In this document: piece after piece, positions 16,334-23,193 of the stretch
Numbering within the stretch: position 1 is the first letter of the stretch
Layout: each line of letters starts with the position of its first letter
Origin: a virus
Virus record (IMG/VR): IMGVR_UViG_3300022540_000256
Location: 1-42,895 of that record
DNA length: 42,895 nucleotides
Reading direction: 5' to 3' (one strand)
Program-made: the position numbers and the translations under genes
The notes under the pieces: generated by a model
The model's database searches: none
What the model was told of the DNA's origin: nothing
The model's input: the letters and a program-made list of their open reading frames with translations, nothing else

Positions 16334-16623
16334 GGCTCCTCTACTCTCTCAAACCCACAGTGTTCTCTACACTGGCCACAGAAGCCAACCGGGTTGTCCT
16401 CACTTACATCCGACGCAGGGTGTGGTGGAGTGCCACAGCAATCGCTGAGCCACTCCTCGTCCTCGTAGTCGGCAGGCAGGATGGCTTGTCCCATGATGTG
16501 CCTGTCGAGTGCATCCTTCTCGTGTGGTGTTAGCACTGGAGCCTCCTTTGACTTCAACCAGGCCTCATACCCGTGTGTAGGGCACTGGTCGTCAGGGCTG
16601 CGGGGTAGGCATGTACAACTCAT
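16330..16623 (-). CDS. Cys-rich protein, probable zinc binding
   Basis: A 97-residue protein starting MSCTCLPRSPDDQCPTHGYE. Cys and His pairs occur at CTC...C..H near the N-terminus and at DCCGTPPHP and GFCGQCREHCGF near the C-terminus, enough ligands for one or two zinc sites. Its function is not recognised. It is coupled to the upstream gene by an ATGA overlap and has GAGGTGG before the ATG. Confidence 0.6.
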   Translation of the reverse strand: MSCTCLPRSPDDQCPTHGYEAWLKSKEAPVLTPHEKDALDRHIMGQAILPADYEDEEWLSDCCGTPPHPASDVSEDNPVGFCGQCREHCGFERVEEP

Positions 16624-16814
16624 GTCGCCACCTCGTGCCTGATGGTAACCTGAGCTAGTGCCTTCCTCAGCCCCTCAACCGGTAGCCTGATGACATGTCT
16701 ATCCCAGGCGCCTTGACTTAACTTGGTCTCCTCCACCAACCAGGCCCAGCCTAGCTCCTCCTCCTCCAGCCATATTGCCTTGTTCTTCCTTCTGAGTACC
16801 TCATACTTTCTCAT
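16620..16814 (-). CDS. small basic protein, unknown
   Basis: A 64-residue protein starting MRKYEVLRRKNKAIWLEEEE and containing WAWLVEETKLSQGAWDRHVI. The ATG at 16814 follows GGAGAGAG and overlaps the end of the preceding gene by 14 bases. The longer open frame to 16934 lies wholly inside the preceding gene and lacks a ribosome site. The family is not recognised. Confidence 0.6.
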   Translation of the reverse strand: MRKYEVLRRKNKAIWLEEEELGWAWLVEETKLSQGAWDRHVIRLPVEGLRKALAQVTIRHEVAT

Positions 16815-17259
16815 GAAGCTCTCTCCTTGCCATCTCATGCTTGATGGCCCTCTGCTTGCGGCTGAACATTTCCTGTACGTGAGATGGCATACCATCCCCC
16901 ATGGGAGCACCCGTCTCCTCGTCCATCGTGTCATCCATTTTGCCCTCGATCCGCCTCAGCATCCGATCGATGTTGCGGAGGTGGCTATCTTCAAGCTCTC
17001 GGATGGAAATGACCCTACCCTCCTTCGTGACCCAGGTATCCTTGGCCGCCATGAGATAGCGGGGTAGTGGTGGAGGGAGTTCCACCCAATCGTCCAGTAT
17101 GTCGAAGTCGTCGGGCGGCGCATTGGCCGCGGCTACCAAGTCGGCAAACTGTGGCGTTGGGTGGTCATAGTGGTGCCCACACAGGCTTGGCTCTCCTGGT
17201 ATCAAGGGCCAGGTGGTAGTCCCTTCCTCGTGACAACCTCTTACGCTACACTCAGTCAT
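16801..17259 (-). CDS. phage protein with N-terminal zinc site
   Basis: A 152-residue protein. The N-terminus has a C-x4-C...C-x2-H cluster (CSVRGCHEEG, LCGHHYDHP). The middle carries the motif TWVTKEGRVISIRELEDSHLRNIDRMLRR, which recurs in many phage proteins (W-x-T-x-x-G-x-x-I-x-I ... HLxN-I-x-x-L) without known function. It starts in an ATGA overlap after AGGAGG downstream of the Cas4-like nuclease. Confidence 0.6.
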   Translation of the reverse strand: MTECSVRGCHEEGTTTWPLIPGEPSLCGHHYDHPTPQFADLVAAANAPPDDFDILDDWVELPPPLPRYLMAAKDTWVTKEGRVISIRELEDSHLRNIDRMLRRIEGKMDDTMDEETGAPMGDGMPSHVQEMFSRKQRAIKHEMARRELHEKV

Positions 17260-17912
17260 GTCCGTACCTCCTGTGCTATCTTGTTGGCGTCACAGAGCAT
17301 CTTGTAGGCGCAGTAGCCGCACTCCCAGTCCTCGTTGTAGGTGAACTGTGGTGGTGGCTCACCTATCTCGCAATAGTGGAGGTAGACTTCCTTCCGCTCT
17401 AGCATCCAGGCCCAATGTCCAGCTATCTCGGAGGGTAGAGCCTCACCATGCCAGCACATGAAATCAGGGAATGGAGGCTTGTAGCTTCCCATCAGGTGAA
17501 CCACAGCCAAGGTGCATTTGGTGTGCTGTTCACAGTGAAGGTAGCTAAGTACCTGCCTCTCCCATGTGACTGGCATCCGCTCTAGGAACTTCTCCAGGGA
17601 TATGCGGGTGGACTTCATCTCTCCTGCCTGGTCGAAGTAGTCAAGGAAGTCCATGTCATAGTGGATGCCATCCACCTCACCCTGTAGATGCTGGCGGTGA
17701 GCCTTGAGTAGCACCTGCTCAAGACCCACCCCAACAACAAACAACATGGTTTCCTTTGGGGCAGGCGGGAGTGGACGGAAGCGGTTATACCAACTCCTCG
17801 TAAGGCAATAGATTAGCTCGGTGACATGAGGGTGCTTCTTCTCCAAGCGGATTTCCTCTGCCAGGTCAGCGAGCATCTTGGTGGCTAGGTGGCTATCTTC
17901 CGCCCACTTCAT
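17256..17912 (-). CDS. Cas4-like PD-(D/E)XK exonuclease with Fe-S cysteines
   Basis: A 218-residue nuclease. VDGIHYDMDFLDYFDQAGEMKSTR supplies the Asp and Glu-x-Lys of the PD-(D/E)XK active site (about residues 80-103). One Cys near the N-terminus (LIYCLTRSWYNRF) and a C-terminal CGYCAYKMLC cluster match the four-cysteine iron-sulphur arrangement of Cas4/AddB-type enzymes. It probably resects DNA ends for Sak4-mediated annealing. There is no CRISPR array or cas gene nearby. The ATG follows AGGAGG. Confidence 0.8.
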   Translation of the reverse strand: MKWAEDSHLATKMLADLAEEIRLEKKHPHVTELIYCLTRSWYNRFRPLPPAPKETMLFVVGVGLEQVLLKAHRQHLQGEVDGIHYDMDFLDYFDQAGEMKSTRISLEKFLERMPVTWERQVLSYLHCEQHTKCTLAVVHLMGSYKPPFPDFMCWHGEALPSEIAGHWAWMLERKEVYLHYCEIGEPPPQFTYNEDWECGYCAYKMLCDANKIAQEVRT

Positions 17913-17922
17913 GATCTGCCTC

Positions 17923-18162
17923 CTACAACTGACCTGCTCTCTCAGCGATGCCGACGAGGCGTGCGTTGAGGTGCTGTAGCCCTTGCTCGATACGGGCTGC
18001 TACACTCTCAATGCCTACAGGGGTTGGGGCCTGATTGGCCTTCTCGTCATCTGGTGGTTGTATCCTACCCACAATCTCATGGGAGGATTTCAGTAGGTCC
18101 TCAATGCTCTCAAGGCGTCGCGGTAGATTGGGCCTCTCCGGTGTCGTTCCAATATCTGCCAT
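17923..18162 (-). CDS. small coiled-coil-like protein, unknown
   Basis: A 79-residue protein (LPRRLESIEDLLKSSHEIVG, VAARIEQGLQHLNARLVGI). Two amphipathic helices are separated by a Pro-rich loop. AGGAGGG precedes the ATG. No family is recognised. It is one of two consecutive short helical genes between the putative SSB and the Cas4-like nuclease. Confidence 0.55.
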   Translation of the reverse strand: MADIGTTPERPNLPRRLESIEDLLKSSHEIVGRIQPPDDEKANQAPTPVGIESVAARIEQGLQHLNARLVGIAERAGQL

Positions 18163-18174
18163 TGAATATCCCTC

Positions 18175-18369
18175 CTAGTCTACAATGTCCTCGGCTAGTA
18201 CCCTAGTTAACCGATGCACATCGCTTCCTATATCAGCGAGCCTACCAACTAGGAGCACAGCGGCTTCACTCTCCTTGTCTCCAACCTTATGGGCAAGGAA
18301 CGTAAGTTCGCCTGCGAGGGCTGCTAACTCTGCACCTCTTTGGAGTCGTTCGTTCCTGTCTAGGGTCAT
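18175..18369 (-). CDS. small helical protein, unknown
   Basis: A 64-residue protein (LQRGAELAALAGELTFLAHK, VLLVGRLADIGSDVHRL), almost entirely helical with hydrophobic heptads. Its start lies four bases after the preceding stop, where GGAG directly adjoins the ATG, an unusually short spacing. The function is unknown. Confidence 0.5.
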   Translation of the reverse strand: MTLDRNERLQRGAELAALAGELTFLAHKVGDKESEAAVLLVGRLADIGSDVHRLTRVLAEDIVD

Positions 18370-18372
18370 CTC

Positions 18373-19011
18373 CTAACTCGCCTTGTGCAGAACGCCCTCA
18401 GCGTCCCGTGTCAGCCTGCCAGCATCAAGGTAGGCCTGTAGCAGCTTGCGTTCGGTGATAGCAGTGACCACCTTGGGATTCTTCCTAACCTGCTCATCGC
18501 CTAGGGCAGCCGCGTAGAAGTCCTTCTCGTTCTTGCCATCGGCTATGCCGAACACATGCTCGTCAAAGCCCTTCTCTACTTCCTCCACAGAGCCAAGGCC
18601 CTCAACAGCTACGATCTGCCACATGTCCTCGGTGATGGTGCCCCAAGCCCCGGACTCAGCATCCCTGTTGCGGCGACTGGCAGGTAGCATGCGCCACTCC
18701 TGCATCTTGCCGACAAGCTCCTTCAAGTCGTGGGCATCTGGAGCTAACTTCTTGTAGGACTTGGCTAGAGCGTCCCATCGTGTCTCAGTTGAGCCAGAGT
18801 AGGATACGACTATTGTGCCCACTGGGAATAGATACGGGGACGTTGCCTCGATCACCTCTAGGTCTACGAACTTGAACTCAATGACCTTGAACGTGCCCCT
18901 ATCACCTTCCCTGTCGATGGCGTTGTACTCTTGGAGTCTACCCCTGATATGCCTCAATGGTGAGATCGCATCAGTGGTATCTAGTCCTGGTTCAAATGGT
19001 TCCTGTGTCAA
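18373..19011 (-). CDS. putative ssDNA-binding / recombination accessory protein
   Basis: A 212-residue protein with a TTG start preceded by AGGAGGAG. The N-terminal half is beta-rich (GTFKVIEFKFVDLEVIEATS, GTIVVSYSGSTETRWDALAKSY), consistent with an OB-like fold. The C-terminal half is charged and helical. It lies between a RepA-like ATPase and the nuclease/Sak4 set, the usual place for a phage SSB. There is no acidic C-terminal tip. The assignment rests on context and strand pattern only. Confidence 0.4.
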   Translation of the reverse strand: MTQEPFEPGLDTTDAISPLRHIRGRLQEYNAIDREGDRGTFKVIEFKFVDLEVIEATSPYLFPVGTIVVSYSGSTETRWDALAKSYKKLAPDAHDLKELVGKMQEWRMLPASRRNRDAESGAWGTITEDMWQIVAVEGLGSVEEVEKGFDEHVFGIADGKNEKDFYAAALGDEQVRKNPKVVTAITERKLLQAYLDAGRLTRDAEGVLHKAS

Positions 19012-19025
19012 TGGACTCCTCCTGA

Positions 19026-19823
19026 TTACGGTAGAATTATCTCATCGGATGGTACAAATAGCAGTGTCTCCCTGTTGAACATCACCTCCCTTGGCTGGAT
19101 AATATCCTCGGCATGCCTCACCACGTCGAAGTTTACTCGTAGGCGCTCTATCTTGTCCTGGCCTCCTTTCCTGGTTACCTTGACAATTGTATCGGCCCAC
19201 CATGCGAATACGGCGGACCCTAACATGTCCTCCTCATCAGCACCAAGTTCCGCTCCCTGCTCATCAAGGGTGCCCTTCCTGGTATGGTGGATTAGGATAA
19301 GGCTAAAGTTGTGTTCCCCTATCAGTTTGTCCAAGGCATCTACAAATATCCTTGCAGAGTTGGGATCGAGGATGTTGCCTGATAGTGTCTTGTATAGAGG
19401 GTCTATGATAAGGATTGTTGGCTTGATAGCGGTTAGCCATCTGCTGAGGACTGCCATCCCTGCCTTACTGTCTAGCTTGAGGTAAGGTTCCGTCCAGACA
19501 TAAAGGTTGCCACGGATTCTTCCTGTCCTTCCATTCACTGCCTCCCAAGAGTGAACCATCTTAGTGAACCTCTTGTGAAGTAGAGGATGTGGTATCTCAA
19601 ACTGGAGGTAGATGACTCTATGCTCGCCTTTAATGTCAAAGTGAAGATAGGGTACACAGTCCACCAGAGATAGGCTCAGGGCCTTAGCTAGCATCGACTT
19701 GAAACTATTTTTCCTGCCATAGATTATGGCCTTGTTCTGAGCATAGAGGATACCATTGCCAATGTATGCCTCAGGGTAGTTGGGTTTCCATTTGAGGAAG
19801 TCGCCTAGCTTTTGTGGTTCCAT
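19026..19823 (-). CDS. RepA-like / AAA_25 RecA-fold ATPase (probable replicative helicase)
   Basis: A 265-residue P-loop ATPase: Walker A IIYGRKNSFKSMLAKAL, a strand with Glu (RVIYLQFEIPHPLL), Walker B PTILIIDPLYKTLSGN and the sensor LILIHHTRKG. This order fits RepA-type hexameric helicases and AAA_25 proteins that unwind DNA at plasmid or phage origins. I place the start at 19823, the ATG within the TAATG overlap with the HTH gene; a longer frame to 19859 has no ribosome site. It is the only helicase candidate I see in the window. Confidence 0.75.
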   Translation of the reverse strand: MEPQKLGDFLKWKPNYPEAYIGNGILYAQNKAIIYGRKNSFKSMLAKALSLSLVDCVPYLHFDIKGEHRVIYLQFEIPHPLLHKRFTKMVHSWEAVNGRTGRIRGNLYVWTEPYLKLDSKAGMAVLSRWLTAIKPTILIIDPLYKTLSGNILDPNSARIFVDALDKLIGEHNFSLILIHHTRKGTLDEQGAELGADEEDMLGSAVFAWWADTIVKVTRKGGQDKIERLRVNFDVVRHAEDIIQPREVMFNRETLLFVPSDEIILP

Positions 19824-20098
19824 TAGGCCCCTTCCCGTAGTCCTAACCTGAGCCGCCACTTACTGACCGTAGACTGGTCTACACCTAATCGGGCACCTAC
19901 CTCCTCAAGAGTACCAAGTATGAGCAATGTTTCCATGGGTAGGCCATGCTTGTCCTCTAACAGTTCCATCAGGCGTGTCTTACAGGGGTCAGGTGGGAGC
20001 GTAGGTGTATCCTCAATATGGCCTTTGCCAACACGCTCTAGGCCACGCTTGGCAAGTATGTCACGGCGGATACGCTCCTTGAAGCCTAGCCCTGGCAT
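19823..20098 (-). CDS. HTH DNA-binding protein, possible replication initiator or helicase partner
   Basis: A 91-residue protein. The C-terminal helix-turn-helix TLEEVGARLGVDQSTVSKWRLRLGL is of the Trp-repressor/sigma-like type; the N-terminus is basic (FKERIRRDILAKRGLERVG). It is translationally coupled (TAATG) to the RepA-like ATPase, so it may recognise the origin and load the helicase, or regulate the operon. The ATG follows AGGAGG. Confidence 0.65.
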   Translation of the reverse strand: MPGLGFKERIRRDILAKRGLERVGKGHIEDTPTLPPDPCKTRLMELLEDKHGLPMETLLILGTLEEVGARLGVDQSTVSKWRLRLGLREGA

Positions 20099-20970
20099 GG
20101 CTCCTCCTCTTGTGCCTGGGCCTCGGCGGGAGTACCCAGAGACTCGGCTATCTCATTCGCCAGAGGCACATACGCCGACTTGAACCCACCATCCTGCACC
20201 ATCACGTACTCAAACAGGCGGTCTAGTAACGCCCGCTGCTCGGCGGTGGCCGGCTCTAGCTTTCGTACATCACGTCGCCACTGTTGCTTGGCTTGGAGGA
20301 ACGCCTCCTCCGCTGCCTCTATCTTCTCAAGCAACTCGTCGCACCGCCTAGCGTGTTCTGCCTTCGCCTCGTCCAGTTCGCTCTTGGGCACCGACAAGCC
20401 AGTGAACACGACACTCCCGCTCTGTAGTAGTTTGGCTTCCGCTGCCTCGGCCCTAGCCTTCATCATCCGCCAGCCATTGAAGTAGGAACTACACTCGTGC
20501 ATGGCTCGCTTGCCTCTTGCATTTCGGAGGGACAACTCAACGGTCAGCTTAGCAACGTCGTCATCCGCTGCCTCAGCCCACTCCAGTAGCTCCTTGGGGA
20601 AATCAGATGCGTTCTTCACCATGTCCATCCATGCCTCTGCGTCCTCGGCCTGCTCGATGGCCGCATCCCGCTCAGCTAGGAACTTAGCCGCGTCATCGTG
20701 CGCTCTCAAGAAGCGGGCATTCGTGGCAGCAGCCCATCTCCGCGCCCCATCCCTCTCTCCCATCACATCCATAGTCACCGTGTTCGCCCTGTCCCGCTCC
20801 TCTTGGGCCTGCTGGAGTTGGTCACTGAGGCTGACAATGGTGTTGTAGCTATCCGCACTGATGAGGGCAATTTGGTGCCAGTCCTCCGACATCTTACGGA
20901 CGCTAGGGAACTGCGCATGTTGCTTGGCCTTCAGGGCCAAGAGACCTAATTGCGCCAATGGTCCAGCCAT
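20086..20970 (-). CDS. long coiled-coil protein, unknown
   Basis: A 294-residue Ala/Glu/Arg-rich protein with long coiled-coil predictions (LSDQLQQAQEERDRANTVTM, AAEAKLLQSGSVVF, DEAKAEHARRCDELLEKIEA). The ATG at 20970 sits in a TGATG overlap with GGAGGTG upstream. The open frame reaches 21249, but the extra part is low-complexity and overlaps the previous gene. The codon choice (many GCC, GCG and CGC) looks more GC-rich than that of the neighbours. The function is unknown. Confidence 0.6.
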   Translation of the reverse strand: MAGPLAQLGLLALKAKQHAQFPSVRKMSEDWHQIALISADSYNTIVSLSDQLQQAQEERDRANTVTMDVMGERDGARRWAAATNARFLRAHDDAAKFLAERDAAIEQAEDAEAWMDMVKNASDFPKELLEWAEAADDDVAKLTVELSLRNARGKRAMHECSSYFNGWRMMKARAEAAEAKLLQSGSVVFTGLSVPKSELDEAKAEHARRCDELLEKIEAAEEAFLQAKQQWRRDVRKLEPATAEQRALLDRLFEYVMVQDGGFKSAYVPLANEIAESLGTPAEAQAQEEEPCQG

Positions 20971-21458
20971 CACTTCACCTCCAGCGCGTCCAGGGCGGCA
21001 CAGGCAGCAGCCAGTTTGTGTAGTGTCGGGATGTTTATTGAAACGACGGCGGTGTTGCGCCAACGCTGCATCCTCATGCCGTTGATAATAGCCCGCTTGA
21101 GTGGCAGAAGCGCGGCCGCTACCTGCTCCCTCGCCTCCGGTGGCAGCCAGCCCTTGCCTACGTCGGTATAGAACGGTCCCTTGCCTGGGCGATCTGTGTA
21201 AGGATAGTTGCAATCTGGGCCACAAGGTTGCGGGCCTGGAGCGCCGCAAATACAGCCCTTGCCTGCGTCGGGGGAGAGGGCGGCACGGGCTAGCTCAGCC
21301 TTTTGCAGCAGGTCGGCCTCCTCTTCATCCTCGCCTTCCTTGCAGTTTGCCGCACGTACACGAAGGGCTAATTCGCACCATTCAAGCGCCGCGTCCTTCG
21401 CAGCGATGGCAGCCTCCAGGCGGGCGACCTGGGCCTGTAGTTCCTGCTCTTTACTCAT
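20970..21458 (-). CDS. coiled-coil protein with Cys cluster, unknown
   Basis: About 162 residues from the ATG at 21458 (MSKEQELQAQVARLEAAIAA). The start was chosen because it lies 12 bases after the transglycosylase stop with a GAGATGA ribosome-like site; the frame is open to 21527. It has an N-terminal coiled coil, a Cys-rich loop (KGCICGAPGPQPCGPDCNYP) that could bind a metal, and a helical C-terminus (EAREQVAAALLPLKRAI). It is coupled to the next coiled-coil gene. The family is not recognised. Confidence 0.5.
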   Translation of the reverse strand: MSKEQELQAQVARLEAAIAAKDAALEWCELALRVRAANCKEGEDEEEADLLQKAELARAALSPDAGKGCICGAPGPQPCGPDCNYPYTDRPGKGPFYTDVGKGWLPPEAREQVAAALLPLKRAIINGMRMQRWRNTAVVSINIPTLHKLAAACAALDALEVK

Positions 21459-21469
21459 GACTTCATCTC

Positions 21470-22132
21470 TTAGTTGCAACTCCATGGCCAGCTTGACATC
21501 CAGGGTGCCCAACCTTGCTCTATCCATATCTCATAGGCAATGGCCGCGTTCTTTACAGGATCATCCCAATCTGTCCAGTAGTTCCAGCCTCTTGCTGTGA
21601 ACCTCCAGGCATGGACGGGCATCAGTTGGAACAATCCTTTGGCCCCACTGGGATTGCTCTCCAGGGGATCGAGCCCTGACTCGCTACAGGCGACTGCTGT
21701 GGCTGTTGCACAGTCCCAGGGGTAGGAGCAGATAATAACCCCAATGCCTTCAGTTGGTGCTGGAGCCGCTTCAAGTATCGGCGTGGGTATTTGCGTTCGA
21801 GGAATGGGTCGGGGCGTAGGTGTGACATCTATCATCCCTTCCTTTCCCGGCGTGGGCGTAGCCGACCACGCTTCCTCCGTGATGGACTCGGTTTGGTTCC
21901 CTTCCTCTGAATCTTGTGTTGTGGCATCTACCTCCTCACCCTCTGGTAGTACCACCACGACTCTACTAGGGATAGTATCACGCAGACCCCCATCCCTATA
22001 GCCGCTCCAAGTAGAAACCACATTGCGTCCGTCATCTCCTTGTTGAACATGGTTGCCTCCAAGCTGACTAGCCCCAACAATAGCTGCTATACAAAGGCAT
22101 GTGGAGGCTACCGCCAGGGTGTAGCGCCCTAT
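21470..22132 (-). CDS. lytic transglycosylase-like protein, start unresolved (probable frameshift)
   Basis: The C-terminal 90 residues match soluble-lytic-transglycosylase/lysozyme-like folds: ATAVACSESGLDPLESNP (catalytic Glu), GAKGLFQLMP and NAAIAYEIWIEQGW. A Pro/Thr-rich linker (TPTPRPIPRTQIPTP) precedes it. The first in-frame ATG is at 21835 (121 residues), but the linker and a good signal-anchor (YTLAVASTCLCIAAIVGAS) continue upstream in frame to 22132, where the only candidate is ATA. A well-placed ATG pair at 22158 with GAGGAG reads MMPNLRGGA and stops one base before that ATA. One added base would join it to the anchor. The enzyme would cleave peptidoglycan at the membrane. Confidence 0.6.
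   Translation of the reverse strand: MGRYTLAVASTCLCIAAIVGASQLGGNHVQQGDDGRNVVSTWSGYRDGGLRDTIPSRVVVVLPEGEEVDATTQDSEEGNQTESITEEAWSATPTPGKEGMIDVTPTPRPIPRTQIPTPILEAAPAPTEGIGVIICSYPWDCATATAVACSESGLDPLESNPSGAKGLFQLMPVHAWRFTARGWNYWTDWDDPVKNAAIAYEIWIEQGWAPWMSSWPWSCN
21832..21927 (-). CDS. tiny basic ORF inside transglycosylase linker
   Basis: A 31-residue ORF (MPQHKIQRKGTKPSPSRRKR and onward) starting directly after the TAG of the 40-residue membrane ORF, in the same frame, with AGGAGG three bases from the ATG. Its TGA overlaps the ATG at 21835. It is strongly basic only because it is the alternative frame of an acidic linker, so it may be a shadow. It is listed because its spacing and overlaps mimic a real gene. 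Confidence 0.2.
   Translation of the reverse strand: MPQHKIQRKGTKPSPSRRKRGRLRPRRERKG
21928..22050 (-). CDS. nested 40-residue membrane protein
   Basis: The ORF starts MFNKEMTDAMWFLLGAAIG and ends ESWWYYQRVRR, with one transmembrane segment (about residues 11-27). The ATG has a near-ideal site (GGAGG, five-base spacer). It lies entirely within the transglycosylase frame, in another phase, an arrangement like Rz/Rz1-type nested lysis genes. It might be a holin, a spanin-like partner or an inhibitor of the transglycosylase. Either this gene or the upstream part of the transglycosylase frame could be the true product here. Confidence 0.5.
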   Translation of the reverse strand: MFNKEMTDAMWFLLGAAIGMGVCVILSLVESWWYYQRVRR

Positions 22133-22154
22133 GCTCCACCTCTCAAGTTAGGCA

Positions 22155-22406
22155 TCATTGGCTCCTCTCTACTCGGCCGATCTCATCATGCAGAGCAGTA
22201 TCGGCATGTTCACGGTCAGACTCCTCTTGGTTGAACCTGTCCTCTAGCTCCCGCAGGCGTATGCGTGTGGCCGACAGCCTCTCGTCGATACCACTCATAC
22301 GCTCACCGTGACCTAGTAGGGTATTCTTGAGGTCAGTCGTGAGATCACCAACACGCTCACCGAGGTCCTCAATGTTGGCCTTAAGTTTGGCTATGTCACC
22401 GTTCAT
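22155..22406 (-). CDS. small coiled-coil protein
   Basis: An 83-residue protein (MNGDIAKLKANIEDLGERVG, LLGHGERMSGIDERLSATRI, LRELEDRFNQEESDREHAD), predicted to be one continuous coiled coil. AAAGGAG lies six bases before the ATG. The stop TGA overlaps the ATG pair at 22158 that leads into the transglycosylase locus. Similar short coiled coils occur in phage lysis regions, but the function is unknown. Confidence 0.6.
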   Translation of the reverse strand: MNGDIAKLKANIEDLGERVGDLTTDLKNTLLGHGERMSGIDERLSATRIRLRELEDRFNQEESDREHADTALHDEIGRVERSQ

Positions 22407-22424
22407 GACAGTCTCCTTTCTGCT

Positions 22425-22523
22425 ACATCACAGGCCAGTAGGGCCAAGGAGCCAGGTGAGTAGCCAGTGAGGAGCACCCGTTGGTGTGACGTGAGACTCC
22501 CCGACCCTACAGGAATGTGATGT
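22425..22523 (-). ncRNA. structured intergenic element E
   Basis: The gap before the 83-residue gene is closed by ACATCACA 22425-22432 with TGTGATGT 22516-22523 (8 pairs). An internal loop with two further pairs follows, then GTAGGG 22438-22443 with CCCTAC 22505-22510. The interior can form further short hairpins (for example CACC/GGTG around 22476-22487). On the minus-strand RNA the 3' arm ends just upstream of AAAGGAG, and the 5' arm abuts the stop of the preceding gene. It is probably a member of the same set as elements A-D. Confidence 0.5.
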
Positions 22524-22533
22524 CTAGACATCA
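22518..22533. promoter_or_regulatory. 16-base perfect palindrome, possible operator
   Basis: TGATGTCTAGACATCA is a perfect inverted repeat with no spacer, located at the 3' end of the 56-residue zinc-ribbon gene and overlapping one arm of element E. A dimeric repressor site is possible. The overlap with the RNA helix offers another explanation. No function can be assigned. Confidence 0.35.
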
Positions 22534-22694
22534 AATTTGACATTTCTCCAAGGTAACTCCATTACCTCCAACAGCCTCTTAGACACACCACACCTGACAC
22601 AGTATATGCCTACGACTAGTTGTAGTGGAGACCTGGGCTTAGACCACTTGTGGCCACACCTTCTACAGAGGTACCTTCGCCACCAACCAAGCAT
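22524..22694 (-). CDS. zinc-ribbon microprotein
   Basis: A 56-residue ORF (MLGWWRRYLCRRCGHKWSKP, GIYCVRCGVSKRLLEVMELP). Two C-x2-C knuckles 19 residues apart make a classic zinc ribbon, with basic residues around them. It starts three bases after the stop of the preceding 32-residue membrane ORF, with only a weak ribosome site, so translation may be coupled. Its target is unknown; nucleic-acid or host-protein binding is likely. Confidence 0.6.
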   Translation of the reverse strand: MLGWWRRYLCRRCGHKWSKPRSPLQLVVGIYCVRCGVSKRLLEVMELPWRNVKFDV

Positions 22695-22697
22695 GAG

Positions 22698-22796
22698 TTA
22701 GCCCCAGGCCTCTATCAGCTTGACTGTGACATAGGCTGTGATAGCTACGGCCCAGATAGCCCAACCCAGGTACGCTATAGCCTTCCAGTACATCAT
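22698..22796 (-). CDS. 32-residue membrane microprotein
   Basis: The ORF starts MMYWKAIAYLGWAIWAVAIT and continues AYVTVKLIEAWG. It is one transmembrane helix with almost no soluble part. The ATG lies in an ATGA overlap with the upstream gene and has GGGAGGGGG before it, so it is very likely translated. A role in membrane targeting, superinfection exclusion or lysis timing is possible, but nothing decides between them. Confidence 0.6.
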   Translation of the reverse strand: MMYWKAIAYLGWAIWAVAITAYVTVKLIEAWG

Positions 22797-22987
22797 GCCG
22801 TCCCCCTCCCGGGTGGTTCTCTCTGGGCCTCTAGACCCGCCTCATAGCCAGCCTGCCAACAAGGGCAGTCGCTTGTAGTGTGCTGCTCACTAGGCTGGTC
22901 GCAAGCAGCGGTGCAGATGTCCTCCTTGGGAGGGCCTCGTATCTCCCGCTCACTGCGGATGATGTCCTCTGGTGCCATATCCATCAT
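22793..22987 (-). CDS. small Cys-containing protein, unknown
   Basis: A 64-residue ORF (MMDMAPEDIIRSEREIRGPP, ICTAACDQPSEQHTTSDCPC, WQAGYEAGLEAQREPPGRG). Four Cys in the middle could form a metal site. AAGGAG lies five bases before the ATG, which overlaps the previous stop (ATGA). The stop overlaps the start of the 32-residue membrane gene. The family is not recognised. Confidence 0.55.
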   Translation of the reverse strand: MMDMAPEDIIRSEREIRGPPKEDICTAACDQPSEQHTTSDCPCWQAGYEAGLEAQREPPGRGTA

Positions 22988-23193
22988 ATCTGCTCCTTCA
23001 CTGCCAGCCCACAGGCCGACTGAAACTTCCTTAGCTCGAACCTAGTGTTGTCGTTGTAGAACATCCCCGCAAGGACATAAATGGTGTAGACAATTGCCTC
23101 TGGCCCTGTGATGCCTGGTGCGTGCCTTGTGGTATGCTCTAACTGTGCCCTCATCACCCTAGCTACTGCCTCATGGTGTTGCTGAGTAAACAC
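22984..23193 (-). CDS. small helical phage protein (DNxxF...ACG family)
   Basis: A 69-residue protein with a GTG start and AAGGAG upstream. The pattern HHEAVARVMRAQ ... GMFYNDNTRFELRKFQSACG is shared with the 75-residue gene at 24514-24741 (HYDDLAKFLRAE ... HLAADNPQFDRERFLKACG). I regard the two as paralogues of a small family common in phages and of unknown function. The start lies just downstream of structured element D2. Confidence 0.6.
   Translation of the reverse strand: MFTQQHHEAVARVMRAQLEHTTRHAPGITGPEAIVYTIYVLAGMFYNDNTRFELRKFQSACGLAVKEQI

Noticed and set aside
17256-17912. Cas4-like protein as part of a CRISPR system
   Set aside because: No array or other cas gene is present; the context is phage recombination.
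20971-21249. N-terminal extension of the 294-residue coiled-coil gene
   Set aside because: It overlaps a firm gene, is low-complexity, and the TGATG start at 20970 has a strong ribosome site.
21832-22050. TAG read-through joining the 40- and 31-residue frames
   Set aside because: TAG ends many genes here normally (for example polymerase and endolysin), so recoding is not indicated.
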